DNA of 61,922 nt from positions 1 through 61,922 of the forward strand of contig NZ_BCTY01000017.1 of NCBI RefSeq assembly GCF_001591005.1. The letters run 5' to 3'. A program made the translations under genes and the position numbers. This stretch comes from Sphingomonas sanguinis NBRC 13937 (GTDB lineage: Bacteria > Pseudomonadota > Alphaproteobacteria > Sphingomonadales > Sphingomonadaceae). The notes under the pieces were generated by a model. The model did no database searches. It was not told where the DNA came from and saw only the letters and a program-made list of their open reading frames with translations. The stretch's first letter is position 1. Every line of letters starts with the position of its first letter. Of the stretch, positions 33,185 through 42,272 are shown in pieces.

Positions 33185-33822
33185 CAGCGTAGCAGCCGGG
33201 AGCCGAACACCGCCCCGAGCAGCGCCGACACCAACATTCCGCCGGTGTACCAGACGAGCATGAATGATGCCGCCTGTTCGGGGCAGTAGAGCGCATAGAC
33301 GACGCAACCCATTGCCCCGGACGTCATGCCGGCCAACAGACCGGTCAACATGACCTGTGTCGCCGCCAGACGTCGAAACGCCCACAGCAAGGCCATGAAC
33401 ACCGGCACGCTGAGCCCGATCGTCGCCGTGAGGCAGGTTGCCCATGTCGATCCGAGGACAAGACCGATACGCGCCTGCGGGGTGATGCTGGTCATTTCCA
33501 TCGAGGCGGCAGCCAGGACGATCATGAACGGTGCCAGCAGCCACGCCCATCGCAAGCCGATCCGATGTCCGGGTCGACCCAGCGTGAGAAGAAGTCCCGC
33601 GGCGATCGCCGTCATCGCGATCGCGTAGGAAAGCTTGACCGAGAAAACCATGATCCCGGTCGTCGCGACTGCGCGCAAGGGAGCACCCAGAATCATATCG
33701 AGCACGATCAGCGACACAAAACCGCCTGCGAGCAGCGCGCCGGCAATCCGCCAGGCAGCCGTTCCCGGGCGCACGGGCCGGGTGTCGGCCGCCAGCTCGG
33801 CGATGAGATCGTCGGTGTTCAC
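33181..33822 (-). CDS. nrsF: NrsF-type anti-sigma factor
   Basis: The 213-residue membrane protein (DUF1109) has a short cytoplasmic head ([17 protein letters not shown]) and six hydrophobic helices. C130 (WATC) and C180 (ALYC) sit at the positions of the two conserved NrsF cysteines; C173 is extra. NrsF holds SigF at the membrane and releases it under metal stress. Its start overlaps the sigF stop by four bases (33819-33822). Confidence 0.9.
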   Translation of the reverse strand: MNTDDLIAELAADTRPVRPGTAAWRIAGALLAGGFVSLIVLDMILGAPLRAVATTGIMVFSVKLSYAIAMTAIAAGLLLTLGRPGHRIGLRWAWLLAPFMIVLAAASMEMTSITPQARIGLVLGSTWATCLTATIGLSVPVFMALLWAFRRLAATQVMLTGLLAGMTSGAMGCVVYALYCPEQAASFMLVWYTGGMLVSALLGAVFGSRLLRW

Positions 33823-34355
33823 AAGCGTCTGCCCTTTATCGCCACGCTCAGCGCTTTAAGCCCGCGATGTACCCCGACCTTGATCGACGCCTCGCTTTGT
33901 CCGCTACGGTCGGCAGCCTCGGTCACGGCAAAGCCATCGATGCGAGTCAAGCGGATCGCTGCTGCCTGTTTGGCGGGAAGTGTCGCCAACATGCGGTCGA
34001 TATCGATCCGCGCCAGAACGGTATCGCCATCATCTTCGATAGCCGCCTCGGGAATATCGTCGATCGGTACGGTCGCACGAATGCCGTTCCGCCGGAAATG
34101 ATCGATCAGCTTGTAGCGCGCTATGCCATAGAGCCATGCGGTCAGCGGCAATGCGGGATCATAGCTCTCGCGCCGGGTATGAATCGCGATTAGCGTATCC
34201 TGCACGAGATCCTCCACATCATGATCGCGCCCTGCCAGTCTTCGGGCGAAATAGGCGCGTAAACGGACGGCGCAGCTCGACAGCAACGCGCTCTGTGCGC
34301 GCCCATCGCCCGCCATACCGGCGACCATCAAGAGCTTCAGATCTGCCTCTGTCAT
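33819..34355 (-). CDS. sigF: ECF sigma factor SigF
   Basis: The 178-residue sigma factor starts at ATG 34355 ([17 protein letters not shown]). Region 2 is [28 protein letters not shown] and [20 protein letters not shown]; region 4 is [45 protein letters not shown] longer frame starts at 34400, but the autoregulatory promoter overlaps it (-10 at 34382-34385), so only the downstream start is transcribed. In Caulobacter this sigma factor answers chromate, cadmium and copper stress. Confidence 0.93.
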   Translation of the reverse strand: MTEADLKLLMVAGMAGDGRAQSALLSSCAVRLRAYFARRLAGRDHDVEDLVQDTLIAIHTRRESYDPALPLTAWLYGIARYKLIDHFRRNGIRATVPIDDIPEAAIEDDGDTVLARIDIDRMLATLPAKQAAAIRLTRIDGFAVTEAADRSGQSEASIKVGVHRGLKALSVAIKGRRL

Positions 34356-34381
34356 GTCCACCGGGCCGTTACGCATCCCTC

Positions 34382-34407
34382 TTCGCGCGAAAACACCCAA
34401 AGGTTAC
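34382..34407 (-). promoter_or_regulatory. SigF-type autoregulatory promoter of sigF-nrsF
   Basis: GTAACC (34407-34402) and CGAA (34385-34382) are separated by 16 bases on the minus strand. The site is 27 bases upstream of the sigF start codon. Confidence 0.8.
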
Positions 34408-34438
34408 ATCGAAATTCGTTCGCCGAACTTCTCAGCCT

Positions 34439-34464
34439 GTAACTTTTGCACGGCTTCGTTCGGA
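34439..34464 (+). promoter_or_regulatory. Probable SigF-type promoter of the DUF2282-DUF692 operon
   Basis: GTAACT (34439-34444) and CGGA (34461-34464) are separated by 16 bases, with one mismatch in each box. It is 50 bases upstream of the DUF2282 start and divergent from the sigF promoter. Confidence 0.6.
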
Positions 34465-34513
34465 TTGGCTGTCGTGCCCTCGCGGCACGCCAATCTCGCT
34501 TCGGAGCAAATCC

Positions 34514-34807
34514 ATGAAAACGATCAATCTCAGCGTCGCCGCTCTTGCGCTGTCGAGCCTCGCTTCGGGGGCCGCGCTCGCCCAGTCCCAGCCAATGGGC
34601 GGGAAGATGGGCATGAAGGGTATGGAGAAATGCTACGGCGTCGCTCTCGCCGGAAAGAATGACTGCAAGGCTGGCGCCGGCACGACGTGCGCCGGGACTT
34701 CCAAGGTCAATTATCAGGGCAATGCCTGGAAGATGGTCAAGGCCGGCACCTGCACCAAGATCTCGACGCCCAAAGGTCCTGGCTCGCTGACCCCGAAGGC
34801 GGCCTGA
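34514..34807 (+). CDS. bufA: DUF2282 bufferin-type RiPP precursor
   Basis: The 97-residue protein has a signal peptide ([20 protein letters not shown] to ALA) and a mature part with four cysteines: C40 (EKCYG), C51 (NDCKAG), C59 (TTCAG) and C80 (GTCTK). This is the DUF2282 pattern of bufferin precursors, in which cysteines are modified by a DUF692 enzyme to bind copper. It precedes the DUF692 gene by three bases and lies behind a SigF-type promoter. Confidence 0.9.
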   Translation: MKTINLSVAALALSSLASGAALAQSQPMGGKMGMKGMEKCYGVALAGKNDCKAGAGTTCAGTSKVNYQGNAWKMVKAGTCTKISTPKGPGSLTPKAA

Positions 34808-34810
34808 TCC

Positions 34811-35647
34811 ATGCACCCGACCGCCGGAATCGGCTTCAAGCCCGAGCATCTCGATGGCGTGTTGCGATCGCCGGCGGTCGGACTGTGGTGCGAGGTTCAT
34901 CCAGAGAACTACATGGTCGCGGGCGGCATCCGGAAGCGAATGCTGGCAGCGATCAGCGAGGCTCATCCCCTGTCCATGCACGGTGTCGGCCTCTCGCTCG
35001 CGAGTGACGAAGCGCCCGATGTCGATCATCTTGCCCGACTGAAGGCACTTGTCGGCACCTACCAGCCTTTCCTTGTTTCCGAGCACCTCGCTTGGTCGCG
35101 TAGCGGCGCGACCTGCTTTCCCGACCTGTTGCCCTTTCCACGCACGACTCAGGCGCTGTACCGGATCGTCGACAATATCGATCGAATGCAGGCCACGCTC
35201 GGCCGATCGGTGCTGATCGAGAACCCGTCGCTGTATCTGCACCTCGACGGGCACGAATGGAGCGAAACCGACTTTCTTGCCGAACTTGTCGTCCGATCCG
35301 GGTGCGGCCTGCTGGTAGACGTCAACAACGTCCATGTGTCGTCGAATAATCTCGGCTACGATCCGCATGTCTATCTCGACGCGCTGCCATCGGACGCCAT
35401 CGGTGAGATTCACCTTGCCGGACATACGCCCGATCCGGGATTGGGGGATGCCCTGCTGATTGATAGCCACGACGCTCCCGTAGTCGAGGCGGTATGGTCG
35501 CTGTACCGGCACCTGATCGACAGGATCGGCGCGAGGCCGACGCTGATCGAGCGCGACGGCAATATTCCACCCTTCGAAGAGCTCATGGCCGAACGAGACC
35601 GGGCGGCGAAAATCCTTGCCGCGGCGCGGGAGCGCCATCATGCCTGA
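34811..35647 (+). CDS. bufB: DUF692 (MNIO) multinuclear iron oxidase
   Basis: The 278-residue TIM-barrel enzyme shows MNIO iron-ligand segments: GLWCEVHPENYM, SMHGVGLSL, SEHLAW, LLVDVNNVHVSSNN, EIHLAGH, IDSHD and LIERDGNIPPFEEL. Family members install thiooxazole-type groups on precursor cysteines. It follows the DUF2282 precursor gene and overlaps the DUF2063 partner gene by eight bases, the standard bufferin order. Confidence 0.95.
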   Translation: MHPTAGIGFKPEHLDGVLRSPAVGLWCEVHPENYMVAGGIRKRMLAAISEAHPLSMHGVGLSLASDEAPDVDHLARLKALVGTYQPFLVSEHLAWSRSGATCFPDLLPFPRTTQALYRIVDNIDRMQATLGRSVLIENPSLYLHLDGHEWSETDFLAELVVRSGCGLLVDVNNVHVSSNNLGYDPHVYLDALPSDAIGEIHLAGHTPDPGLGDALLIDSHDAPVVEAVWSLYRHLIDRIGARPTLIERDGNIPPFEELMAERDRAAKILAAARERHHA

Positions 35648-36380
35648 ACTCGGCGCTTTCCAACGGTGGTTCGCCGACTCCTTGATCGTTGATCCGACGA
35701 ACCCGGAGCTGGCCGCTCTGCCGGGATTTGCAGTCTATCGGAACACGTCACTGTCGGCGGCTATCGACGCCCTGGCCGCGAATTATCCACGGATCGAGGC
35801 GTTGCTTGGGGCGGCGGCATTTGCGGGCATCGCGCTGGATTACGCGAGAACGCACCGCCCCGAGACGCCGGTCATGGCGACCTACGGAGCATCGTTCCCA
35901 ACCTATCTGGCCGGACATCCGATACGGGCGGAATTGCCATATCTGGCCGATGTCGCGCGCATCGATCTGTTGTGGACCGAGGCGTTCTTTGCGCCCGATG
36001 TCGAGCCGCTTTCCGCCAAAACCTTTTCGACAATCGATCTCACCGAGAATGCCGCGTATATTCAGCCGCTGCATCCGGCATCCCGCCATGCCTGGTTCGA
36101 GGGTCCCGCAGCAGCCATCTGGCTTGCCCATCAGACAGACCTTGTCGAGCCGTTCGACGTCGCCTGGCAGCCGGGTGGCATTCACCTGACTCGCGGCGAC
36201 GCCTTCGTCACGGCCGACGCGGTGCCATGGGCAGACATTCTGTTCCTCGATCTTCTTGTATCGGGCCTGCCCCTTGTCGAATGCGCAGAGCGGACGCTGA
36301 CCGCGTGTCCGGACGCAGATCTCGCCTCGATCGTCGCGCGCCTCCTGTCGAAAGGTGCCCTCCAAACACCTGTTTCCTGA
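35640..36380 (+). CDS. bufC: DUF2063-type partner protein
   Basis: The 246-residue protein starts at ATG 35640 ([17 protein letters not shown]). It has the DUF2063 N-terminal domain: [29 protein letters not shown], then [30 protein letters not shown]. These proteins pair with DUF692 enzymes and probably hold the precursor leader. The C-terminal half is unassigned. It overlaps bufB by eight bases and is followed 13 bases later by the DoxX gene. Confidence 0.9.
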   Translation: MPELGAFQRWFADSLIVDPTNPELAALPGFAVYRNTSLSAAIDALAANYPRIEALLGAAAFAGIALDYARTHRPETPVMATYGASFPTYLAGHPIRAELPYLADVARIDLLWTEAFFAPDVEPLSAKTFSTIDLTENAAYIQPLHPASRHAWFEGPAAAIWLAHQTDLVEPFDVAWQPGGIHLTRGDAFVTADAVPWADILFLDLLVSGLPLVECAERTLTACPDADLASIVARLLSKGALQTPVS

Positions 36381-36393
36381 GGATGATACCATC

Positions 36394-36855
36394 ATGACGT
36401 CGAACGTCGTTGATACGCCCGCGCGGCACCGGCCCTTCGCCCGTGCGGCATTACTAGCAGGCCGTCTCCTGCCTCCATCGTTCCTGCTGCTGGTGCAACG
36501 CCTTGGTATCGCGAGCGTGTTCTTCCTGTCCGGACGGACCAAGGTCGATGGCATTCTCACCATGAAGCCGGAAACCATCGCACTGTTTCAGACTGAATAT
36601 GCCCTCCCGCTGATCCCGCCGGTCACGGCGGCCTATCTCGCGGCGACGGCCGAGCTCGTATTCCCGATCCTGCTCGTCCTTGGTCTTTTTACCCGACTGT
36701 CTGCCGCTGCCTTGCTGGGGATGACCCTGGTGATCGAGATCTTCGTCTATCCGGATGCGTGGCCGACCCATCTGAGCTGGGCAGGATTGATGCTGCCGCT
36801 GATCGCATGGGGCGGTGGCCGGCTTTCCTTGGATCGACTGTTCCGCATTTCCTGA
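36394..36855 (+). CDS. bufD: DoxX family membrane protein
   Basis: The 153-residue protein has four helices and the DoxX pattern [21 protein letters not shown], then [28 protein letters not shown], then [21 protein letters not shown]. It is the last gene of the bufferin operon, the position occupied by DoxX in related clusters. Its job there is unknown; a redox role in the membrane is possible. ATG 36394 is preferred, as the frame extends upstream into the end of bufC. Confidence 0.88.
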   Translation: MTSNVVDTPARHRPFARAALLAGRLLPPSFLLLVQRLGIASVFFLSGRTKVDGILTMKPETIALFQTEYALPLIPPVTAAYLAATAELVFPILLVLGLFTRLSAAALLGMTLVIEIFVYPDAWPTHLSWAGLMLPLIAWGGGRLSLDRLFRIS

Positions 36856-36866
36856 CGGGATGGGCT

Positions 36867-36892
36867 GTAACTTCCCGCGCTCTTCCGACGAA
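36867..36892 (+). promoter_or_regulatory. SigF-type promoter of the small membrane protein gene
   Basis: GTAACT (36867-36872) and CGAA (36889-36892) are separated by exactly 16 bases. It lies 12 bases after the DoxX stop and 32 bases before the next start. Confidence 0.75.
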
Positions 36893-36923
36893 TACAGAAT
36901 CAAACAATCCAAGGAGACGATCG

Positions 36924-37364
36924 GTGGCAAATGTCGGCAAATCCATGGGCGCGGCCTTCGTCGCAACACTCGTTCTTTCCATGATGATGGTGATGAAGGG
37001 TATGATGGGGATCATGCCCCAGCTCGATATCGCATCGATGCTGGCCGCAATGATGGGCGCGCCGGGCAACACCTCACTTGGCTGGCTCGGCCATTTCATG
37101 ATCGGTACAATTGGCTACGGCGTCGTCTTTGCTCTGCTCGTCGGCCGGTTGCCTGGCAGCACAGTGGTGCAAGGGATCATTCTAGGCCTGATCGGTTGGC
37201 TGGTGATGATGGTTGTCATCATGCCGATGGCGGGAGCTGGTCTCTTCGCCCTTAATCTCGGTATCATGGCACCAATCATGACAGCCACGCTGCACGTCAT
37301 TTTCGGCGCGGCTCTGGGTTACGTTTTCAGCCTGCTGATTGGCAGGACGCGCACTGCCGGCTGA
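36924..37364 (+). CDS. Small methionine-rich membrane protein (DUF6789-like)
   Basis: The 146-residue protein starts at GTG 36924 after AAGGAG. Four hydrophobic helices and a strongly methionine-rich N-terminal part (VLSMMMVMKGMMGIMP) and centre (VMMVVIMPMAGAG) are visible; methionine clusters can bind copper(I) in other proteins, which fits the SigF/bufferin context, but this is inference. DUF6789 is a name from memory. It has its own SigF-like promoter in the gap after doxX. Confidence 0.7.
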   Translation: MANVGKSMGAAFVATLVLSMMMVMKGMMGIMPQLDIASMLAAMMGAPGNTSLGWLGHFMIGTIGYGVVFALLVGRLPGSTVVQGIILGLIGWLVMMVVIMPMAGAGLFALNLGIMAPIMTATLHVIFGAALGYVFSLLIGRTRTAG

Positions 37365-37583
37365 ACCTTTGTGAAGAGGCACGCGCACGCTGCGCACGCG
37401 ATCGGGAAAGTTGTGAAGGCGCAGGGACGCACAGGCTCGTTGATCCATTATGATTGCAGGGCGGCGGCTAAACCGACTCCGATTGTCGTACCCTAAATCA
37501 ACATCGTTGGTCGCCAGCTATCCTCGGGAACCGGATCGAAGTCAGCGACGTCTCCCAACGACGGTAACTCTAAAGGACAAGAC

Positions 37584-38105
37584 ATGAGCATCGCCAAGAA
37601 ATTTGAAGCTGGAGCACCGTTTCCCCAGTTCGAGTGGCGGAGCGTCACCGGTGATACGATCGCTCCGGCATCCGCCGAAGGATGGCGCCTCTTGGTCATC
37701 TACCGTGGGAAGCACTGCCCCCTGTGCAAACAGTATCTGACCACGCTGAACGGGATGCAAAGTGACTTCACCGATGCGGGGATCACAGTATGGGCGCTCT
37801 CATCTGATCCGCTGGAGCGCGCCCAGAGCGAGATTTCGGAGAATGGCTGGTCGCTACCGGTCCTGACAGACCTTCGAGAGCAGGAAATGCGGGAACTGGG
37901 CCTTTATGTCTCATCGCCGCGATCATCCGATGAAACGGATCGTAATTTTGCTGAACCGGCGACGTTCGTTATCAATCCGCAAGGCAATGTCCAAATCGTT
38001 GACGTATCGAACGCACCGTTCTCCCGCCCCGATCTGAAGGGGCTACTGGACGGCATCCGGTTCGTGAAGGCAAAGGACTATCCAGTAAGGGGCATCGTCG
38101 ACTGA
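37584..38105 (+). CDS. Peroxiredoxin-like (AhpC/TSA) family protein
   Basis: The 173-residue protein has a thioredoxin fold with HCPLCKQYLTTL (C45, C48) in the position of the peroxiredoxin active site, preceded by GWRLLVIYRGK. VWALSSDPLERAQSEI follows, and FVINPQGNVQIVDVSNAPFSRPDLKGLL ends the fold. The CxxC rather than a single cysteine sets it apart from classic AhpC. It lies in the stress island but lacks an evident SigF-type promoter. Confidence 0.85.
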   Translation: MSIAKKFEAGAPFPQFEWRSVTGDTIAPASAEGWRLLVIYRGKHCPLCKQYLTTLNGMQSDFTDAGITVWALSSDPLERAQSEISENGWSLPVLTDLREQEMRELGLYVSSPRSSDETDRNFAEPATFVINPQGNVQIVDVSNAPFSRPDLKGLLDGIRFVKAKDYPVRGIVD

Positions 38106-38824
38106 CGTATCGCAAAGCGATTGCACGATATCATCATGTTGCATGCGTGGCACTTCAACTGCTTTTTGGCGGCCACGCATCGGCATGACGGCAATAGCTA
38201 GCAGTAATTTGAATCGACCTACTATTGGCCTATGACAGCTCGGCGCCGACGATTATCGATTTGCAGCCAGGTCAGTGAGCGTTTCGAGCGACCCCAGCTA
38301 CATTATTTTGATAGCAGGCCTTCCCGTAAACGAAGGTCGAACGGGACAAAACGAGCGGAGCGGCCTTTCCTATGCCTATAGGGGGCAGTTTTCCCGAAAT
38401 CTGTTCCCGTTTGCTCTTTCCCGAAAATGTCCCGGAGAGACGGAAAAATGGGACTGCCAAATGGTGTGCCGCAGCAGCCAGTGTCACGGCGGGGGAGCGT
38501 GCAACGAATGACTTCTGATCGGGCGATGCTGCCCCTCGGTCGAGAACCGATGACTGGCCGTTCTTGGCGATAGCGGTCGTACCCGTGACCTGACCGGAAC
38601 GGCAAAAAATGGTCGCAAACGGCCGCTCCACTTTCTTGATCGATGTCGCCGCGAGCGCCCCATAGCATAAGTAGGTCGTTGCGGCATTTGACCGCGCCCG
38701 CTGCCGGCTTAGCGCAATCGGTCAGAAGCGGGCGGGTCGACGAGGGCCAGAACGGGCCGCTCTCCCCTAGAAGCGCTTCGCGCACCTCGCACTCTACAAC
38801 CCCTTCCCCTATTCGAGGCCAAGC
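38106..38824. other. Gap between the peroxiredoxin-like gene and the integrase
   Basis: Frames at 38275-38511 (+) and 38303-38785 (-) have no family resemblance and overlap each other. The segment is probably inter-module DNA of the integrated element. I see no repeat of the tRNA-Ser end here. Confidence 0.45.
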
Positions 38825-40015
38825 TCAGGCCTTGGACTCGTCGTCCCGGTTCTCGTCCGACGCAGGGGGCGTCTTTTTGCAAAATACCGCCCATTCCCGC
38901 ATGAGCAGCCGACGTTTGTCTAGAAAGTCGGTCCGGCGATAGGCCGCCTCGACCTTGTTCGAGACCGTGTGGGCGAGTGCCGCTTCCGCGATCTCTCCTG
39001 AATAGTCCGTCTGCTCCGCAACCCAGTCCCGGAATGCCGACCGAAACCCGTGCACCGTCACCGCGAGGTCCATGTCACGTAGGATCTTGAGGAGCGTCAT
39101 ATCCGACAGCGGCTTCTTCACGTTCTGGCCCGGGAACACCAAGTCGCTGGCGCCAACCTTGAACGCCTTGGCGCGCTCGAACACCGCCACCGCTTCGGGT
39201 GCGAGGGGCACGACATGCACTCGCCCCATCTTCATCCGCTCGGCGGGGATCGTCCACAACGCTGCTTCCAGATCGAGTTCAGACCAAGTCGCGACCCGAA
39301 TTTCTCCTGACCGCGCCGCCGTCAGGATGAGCGCTTCCAGCGCTACGCGGCCCACCGATTCCCGCTCGCCTAGCTTCTCGAGGAAGTTCGGCACGGATGC
39401 ATAAGGCAGGGCCGCGAAATGGTTCTCCTTTTTGGGCTGACGAGGCAGCCCCTTGGAAAGCGACCGCATTGGCGCTTCGGTCGCGCGAAACCCGCGCGCG
39501 TACGACCAGTCGAGAACGGTGCCGATGCGTTGCCGTACGCGGCGCGCCGTTTCCGGCTTCGTCAGCCAGATCGGAGCCAACACGTCCCGGATCAGGGGGC
39601 CTTCGATTTCGCTGACCAAGCGGTCACCCATCTTGGGGAAGGCGTAGCTCTTCAGCGTCGCGATCCACTGATCCTGATGCTTGCCGTTCTTCCACGCCTC
39701 CTTGTGTTCCTCATGGACCATCTCGGCGGCTTTGCGGAACGTCGGAATCACCTGCCGCTCCTGCTTCCGCTCCGCGACAGGGTCGATGCCTTGTGCGATC
39801 TTCTGGCGCGTGAGGAACGCGGCCTCTCTGGCATCCTTGAGAGAAACCACCTTGAGTGATCCCAGACCGATATCCTGGCGTTTTCCCTTATTCTGGATTC
39901 TAAGAACCCAGCTAGCTGCCCCTTTGCCGTTGATCTCGAGAAACAGGCCGTCCCCGTCCGAATACCGTCCGGGCTCGATCAGCGAACGGATCTTGAGCGC
40001 AGTGAGCTTTCCCAT
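38825..40015 (-). CDS. P4-like tyrosine integrase
   Basis: The 396-residue integrase has the N-terminal DUF4102-type domain (YSDGDGLFLEINGKGAASWVLRIQNKGKRQDIGLGSL) and a core-binding domain. The catalytic domain has R in LILTAARSGEIRVATW, HGFRSAFRDWVAE, and HTVSNKVEAAYRR with the tyrosine nucleophile. Its gene lies 154 bases from the 3' end of tRNA-Ser(CGA), the usual site for these integrases, which recombine at the tRNA 3' end. The frame is intact. Confidence 0.95.
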   Translation of the reverse strand: MGKLTALKIRSLIEPGRYSDGDGLFLEINGKGAASWVLRIQNKGKRQDIGLGSLKVVSLKDAREAAFLTRQKIAQGIDPVAERKQERQVIPTFRKAAEMVHEEHKEAWKNGKHQDQWIATLKSYAFPKMGDRLVSEIEGPLIRDVLAPIWLTKPETARRVRQRIGTVLDWSYARGFRATEAPMRSLSKGLPRQPKKENHFAALPYASVPNFLEKLGERESVGRVALEALILTAARSGEIRVATWSELDLEAALWTIPAERMKMGRVHVVPLAPEAVAVFERAKAFKVGASDLVFPGQNVKKPLSDMTLLKILRDMDLAVTVHGFRSAFRDWVAEQTDYSGEIAEAALAHTVSNKVEAAYRRTDFLDKRRLLMREWAVFCKKTPPASDENRDDESKA

Positions 40016-40167
40016 GCCACCTCACCTCAATTTTTCCCCACACTTTTCCCCACACTTTGCGTGGGATTGTGTCGGATCGAGTGAAACGCAGCGGCATCAA
40101 AAAACCGCTGATTTCCGGGCTTTTATAACAGATTTCAGGGTTTTTTGCCAGCCGCACAGGGGGCGTA

Positions 40168-40259
<92 letters not shown>

Positions 40260-40389
40260 GCGAGGACGTTTCCGAAGCGGTGTGAAACCGCATGGGGCCA
40301 GTCGATTGGAGGCGCGCTCCTAGATCAGCTTTTTACCTATTGCAAGCGCCTAAACTTGTGCGACGCGACAAACACATTAAATCAGTCCC

Positions 40390-40770
40390 ATGGACCGTAT
40401 CGACACCCTCCCCCTCACCTCGCGCCTGGATGTGCAGGCGCCGATCGTCGCTACCGCCCGGTTCGCGATCGGGGATATCGTGCGCCATCGGATGTTCGAT
40501 ATTCGCGGCGTGATCTTCGACGTCGATCCCGTCTTCGCCAATAGCGACGAATGGTACGACGCCATCCCGGAGGCGATCCGCCCCGCCCGGGACCAGCCCT
40601 TCTACCACCTGCTCGCCGAAAATGCAGAGTCGAGCTATGTCGCCTATGTCAGCCAGCAGAATCTGTTGCATGACGATAGCGACGAGCCCGTCGAGCATCC
40701 CGCCATCGCCGGACTGTTCACCGGCTATGTCGATGGTCGCTACCTGCTGAAGCGCGAACATCGCCACTGA
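40390..40770 (+). CDS. hspQ: Heat shock protein HspQ
   Basis: The 126-residue protein has the HspQ/YccV fold signature: ARFAIGDIVRHRMFDIRGVIFDVDPVF, then WYDAIPEAIRPARDQPFYHLLAE, then SYVAYVSQQNLLHDDS and the C-terminal H-P-x-I/V region. HspQ binds hemimethylated DNA and is a Lon specificity factor in enterics. The N-terminal extension of about 20 residues is common in alphaproteobacteria. Confidence 0.92.
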   Translation: MDRIDTLPLTSRLDVQAPIVATARFAIGDIVRHRMFDIRGVIFDVDPVFANSDEWYDAIPEAIRPARDQPFYHLLAENAESSYVAYVSQQNLLHDDSDEPVEHPAIAGLFTGYVDGRYLLKREHRH

Positions 40771-40839
40771 TTCGCATTTTTCCGACGCCGACTGACGCCC
40801 GCGCACAGGCGGGAACGCGCGAAAAACCGGATTCCCCGG

Positions 40840-40868
40840 TTGACAATCCGGCCACCTTTGCCTAGCTG
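40840..40868 (+). promoter_or_regulatory. Probable sigma-70-type promoter of rplU-rpmA
   Basis: A perfect -35 box TTGACA (40840-40845) is followed after 17 bases by TAGCTG. The -10 is weak, but the spacing and position, about 60 bases before rplU, fit. Confidence 0.5.
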
Positions 40869-40930
40869 GCCGTTCTTTCCCGACGGGCATTCCCGCGCGG
40901 GAGCCATGTATTTGGGAAGTGATAACAGCC

Positions 40931-41230
40931 ATGTTCGCAGTCGTGCGCACGGGCGGCAAGCAGTATCGCGTCGCCGCCGGAGATAAGATCGTCGTCGAGA
41001 AGATCGAGGGCGAAGCCGGCGCGTCGGTGACGCTGGGTGACGTTCTGCTGGCGGGCGAAGGCTCGGAGCTGAAGGCCGTCGACGGCATCACGGTCGCCGC
41101 CGAGATCATCGCTCAGGCGAAGGCCGACAAGGTCATCGTCTTCAAGAAGCGCCGTCGCCACAACTATCGTCGTCGCAACGGCCATCGTCAGCAGCACACG
41201 ATCCTGAAGATCGTGTCGGTCGGCGCCTGA
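40931..41230 (+). CDS. rplU: Large ribosomal subunit protein bL21
   Basis: The 99-residue L21 starts at ATG 40931 ([25 protein letters not shown]) and ends with the basic family tail ([23 protein letters not shown]). It binds 23S rRNA in the 50S subunit. It is followed 43 bases later by rpmA, the near-universal rplU-rpmA order. Confidence 0.98.
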   Translation: MFAVVRTGGKQYRVAAGDKIVVEKIEGEAGASVTLGDVLLAGEGSELKAVDGITVAAEIIAQAKADKVIVFKKRRRHNYRRRNGHRQQHTILKIVSVGA

Positions 41231-41273
41231 ATTTCAGCCGCGCCACCCCAACGAAATCCAGGAGTAGTTCGCA

Positions 41274-41540
41274 ATGGCACATAAGAAAGCAGGCGGTTCG
41301 TCGCGTAACGGTCGTGATTCGGCCGGCCGTCGCCTTGGCGTGAAGAAGTTCGGTGGCCAGGAAGCCATCGCCGGCAACATCCTCGTGCGTCAGCGCGGGA
41401 CGAAGTTCTATCCGGGTCGCAACGTGGGCATGGGCAAGGACCATACCCTGTTCGCGCTCGTCGATGGCCGCGTCGCGTTCCACGAAGGCAAGCTCGGCCG
41501 TAAATTCTGTTCGGTCGAACTGGCCGCAGCGGCCGAATAA
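41274..41540 (+). CDS. rpmA: Large ribosomal subunit protein bL27
   Basis: The 88-residue L27 begins [28 protein letters not shown], the family N-terminus that reaches the peptidyl-transferase centre. No N-terminal cleavage extension is present. It ends just before a strong terminator. obgE, the usual third partner, lies 3.3 kb downstream after a GNAT and two TadE/G-like genes. Confidence 0.98.
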   Translation: MAHKKAGGSSRNGRDSAGRRLGVKKFGGQEAIAGNILVRQRGTKFYPGRNVGMGKDHTLFALVDGRVAFHEGKLGRKFCSVELAAAAE

Positions 41541-41598
41541 TCGGGCAACCGCGCCGGGTTGCCCACCAGGGTGACCCGGGTTCCGCGCAGGAACCAGC

Positions 41599-41634
41599 AA
41601 AAAAGGGAGACGGGTCACCCCGGCTCCCTTTTTT
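41599..41634 (+). terminator. Rho-independent terminator after rpmA
   Basis: The arms AAAAAAGGGAG and CTCCCTTTTTT are fully complementary over 11 bp with a 14-base loop and a T run. It lies 59 bases after the rpmA stop. Confidence 0.9.
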
Positions 41635-41723
41635 CATGCTCCCTCCACCGCTTGCGGTGCCTGTCTCCTTCCCGTCATGGGCGTGTGCAACAGGCGCCGG
41701 GCGTGACGAGGAGTTGTCGAGTG

Positions 41724-42272
41724 ATGTTCGCGCGGACCCCCAGATTGTTGTTGCGGCCAGCTTGGCCGGAAGATGCCGCCGCCCTGGCGCAGGCTATCGG
41801 GTATGAAGAGATCGCCCGCATGGTCGCGCGTGTCCCCTACCCCTATGCGCAGGCCGATGCCGAACTGTGGCTGGCCCAGCCCTGCGGCCCGACCGAGCCG
41901 CGCTTCCTGATCACCGCGCTCGACCGGGGTGGTGCGCCCGAGCTGATCGGCGGCATCGCGATCATCGCGGGCGACACCGGCCATGAGCTGGGTTACTGGC
42001 TGACACCCGCCGCCTGGGGTCGCGGCTATGCCACCGAGGCGGGGCGCGCGGTCATCGCCATGGCGCGCCACGCACTGCCCATCGAGCGGCTGGGCGCGTG
42101 GCATTTCGCCGACAACCCTGCATCCGGCCATGTCCTGACCAAGCTCGGCTTCCGCGCCACGGGCCAGCGGATGGCGCGCGCCTCGGCCGGGCGGGCAGAG
42201 CTGTCGCCGAGCATCCATTATGCGCTCGACCTGGAAGGCGAGCGAAAGACGGCGATGCCGCTGGCCGCCTGA
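41724..42272 (+). CDS. GNAT family N-acetyltransferase (RimJ-like)
   Basis: The 182-residue protein has TPRLLLRPAWPEDAAALAQAIG, the acetyl-CoA segment LGYWLTPAAWGRGYATEAGRAVIAM and DNPASGHVLTKLGFRATGQRM. It shares MVARVPYPYAQADAELW with the GNAT at 29685-30248. The real start is ATG 41724, as the upstream part of the open frame covers the rpmA terminator. The substrate is unknown. Confidence 0.88.
   Translation: MFARTPRLLLRPAWPEDAAALAQAIGYEEIARMVARVPYPYAQADAELWLAQPCGPTEPRFLITALDRGGAPELIGGIAIIAGDTGHELGYWLTPAAWGRGYATEAGRAVIAMARHALPIERLGAWHFADNPASGHVLTKLGFRATGQRMARASAGRAELSPSIHYALDLEGERKTAMPLAA

Noticed and set aside
34352..35641. A 429-codon frame antisense to the DUF2282 and DUF692 genes
   Set aside because: Both genes on the other strand match families; this frame does not.
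37564..37590. A GTAACT before the peroxiredoxin-like gene as a fifth SigF promoter
   Set aside because: The bases 16 positions downstream read GAGC rather than CGAA, and that position lies within the start of the gene.
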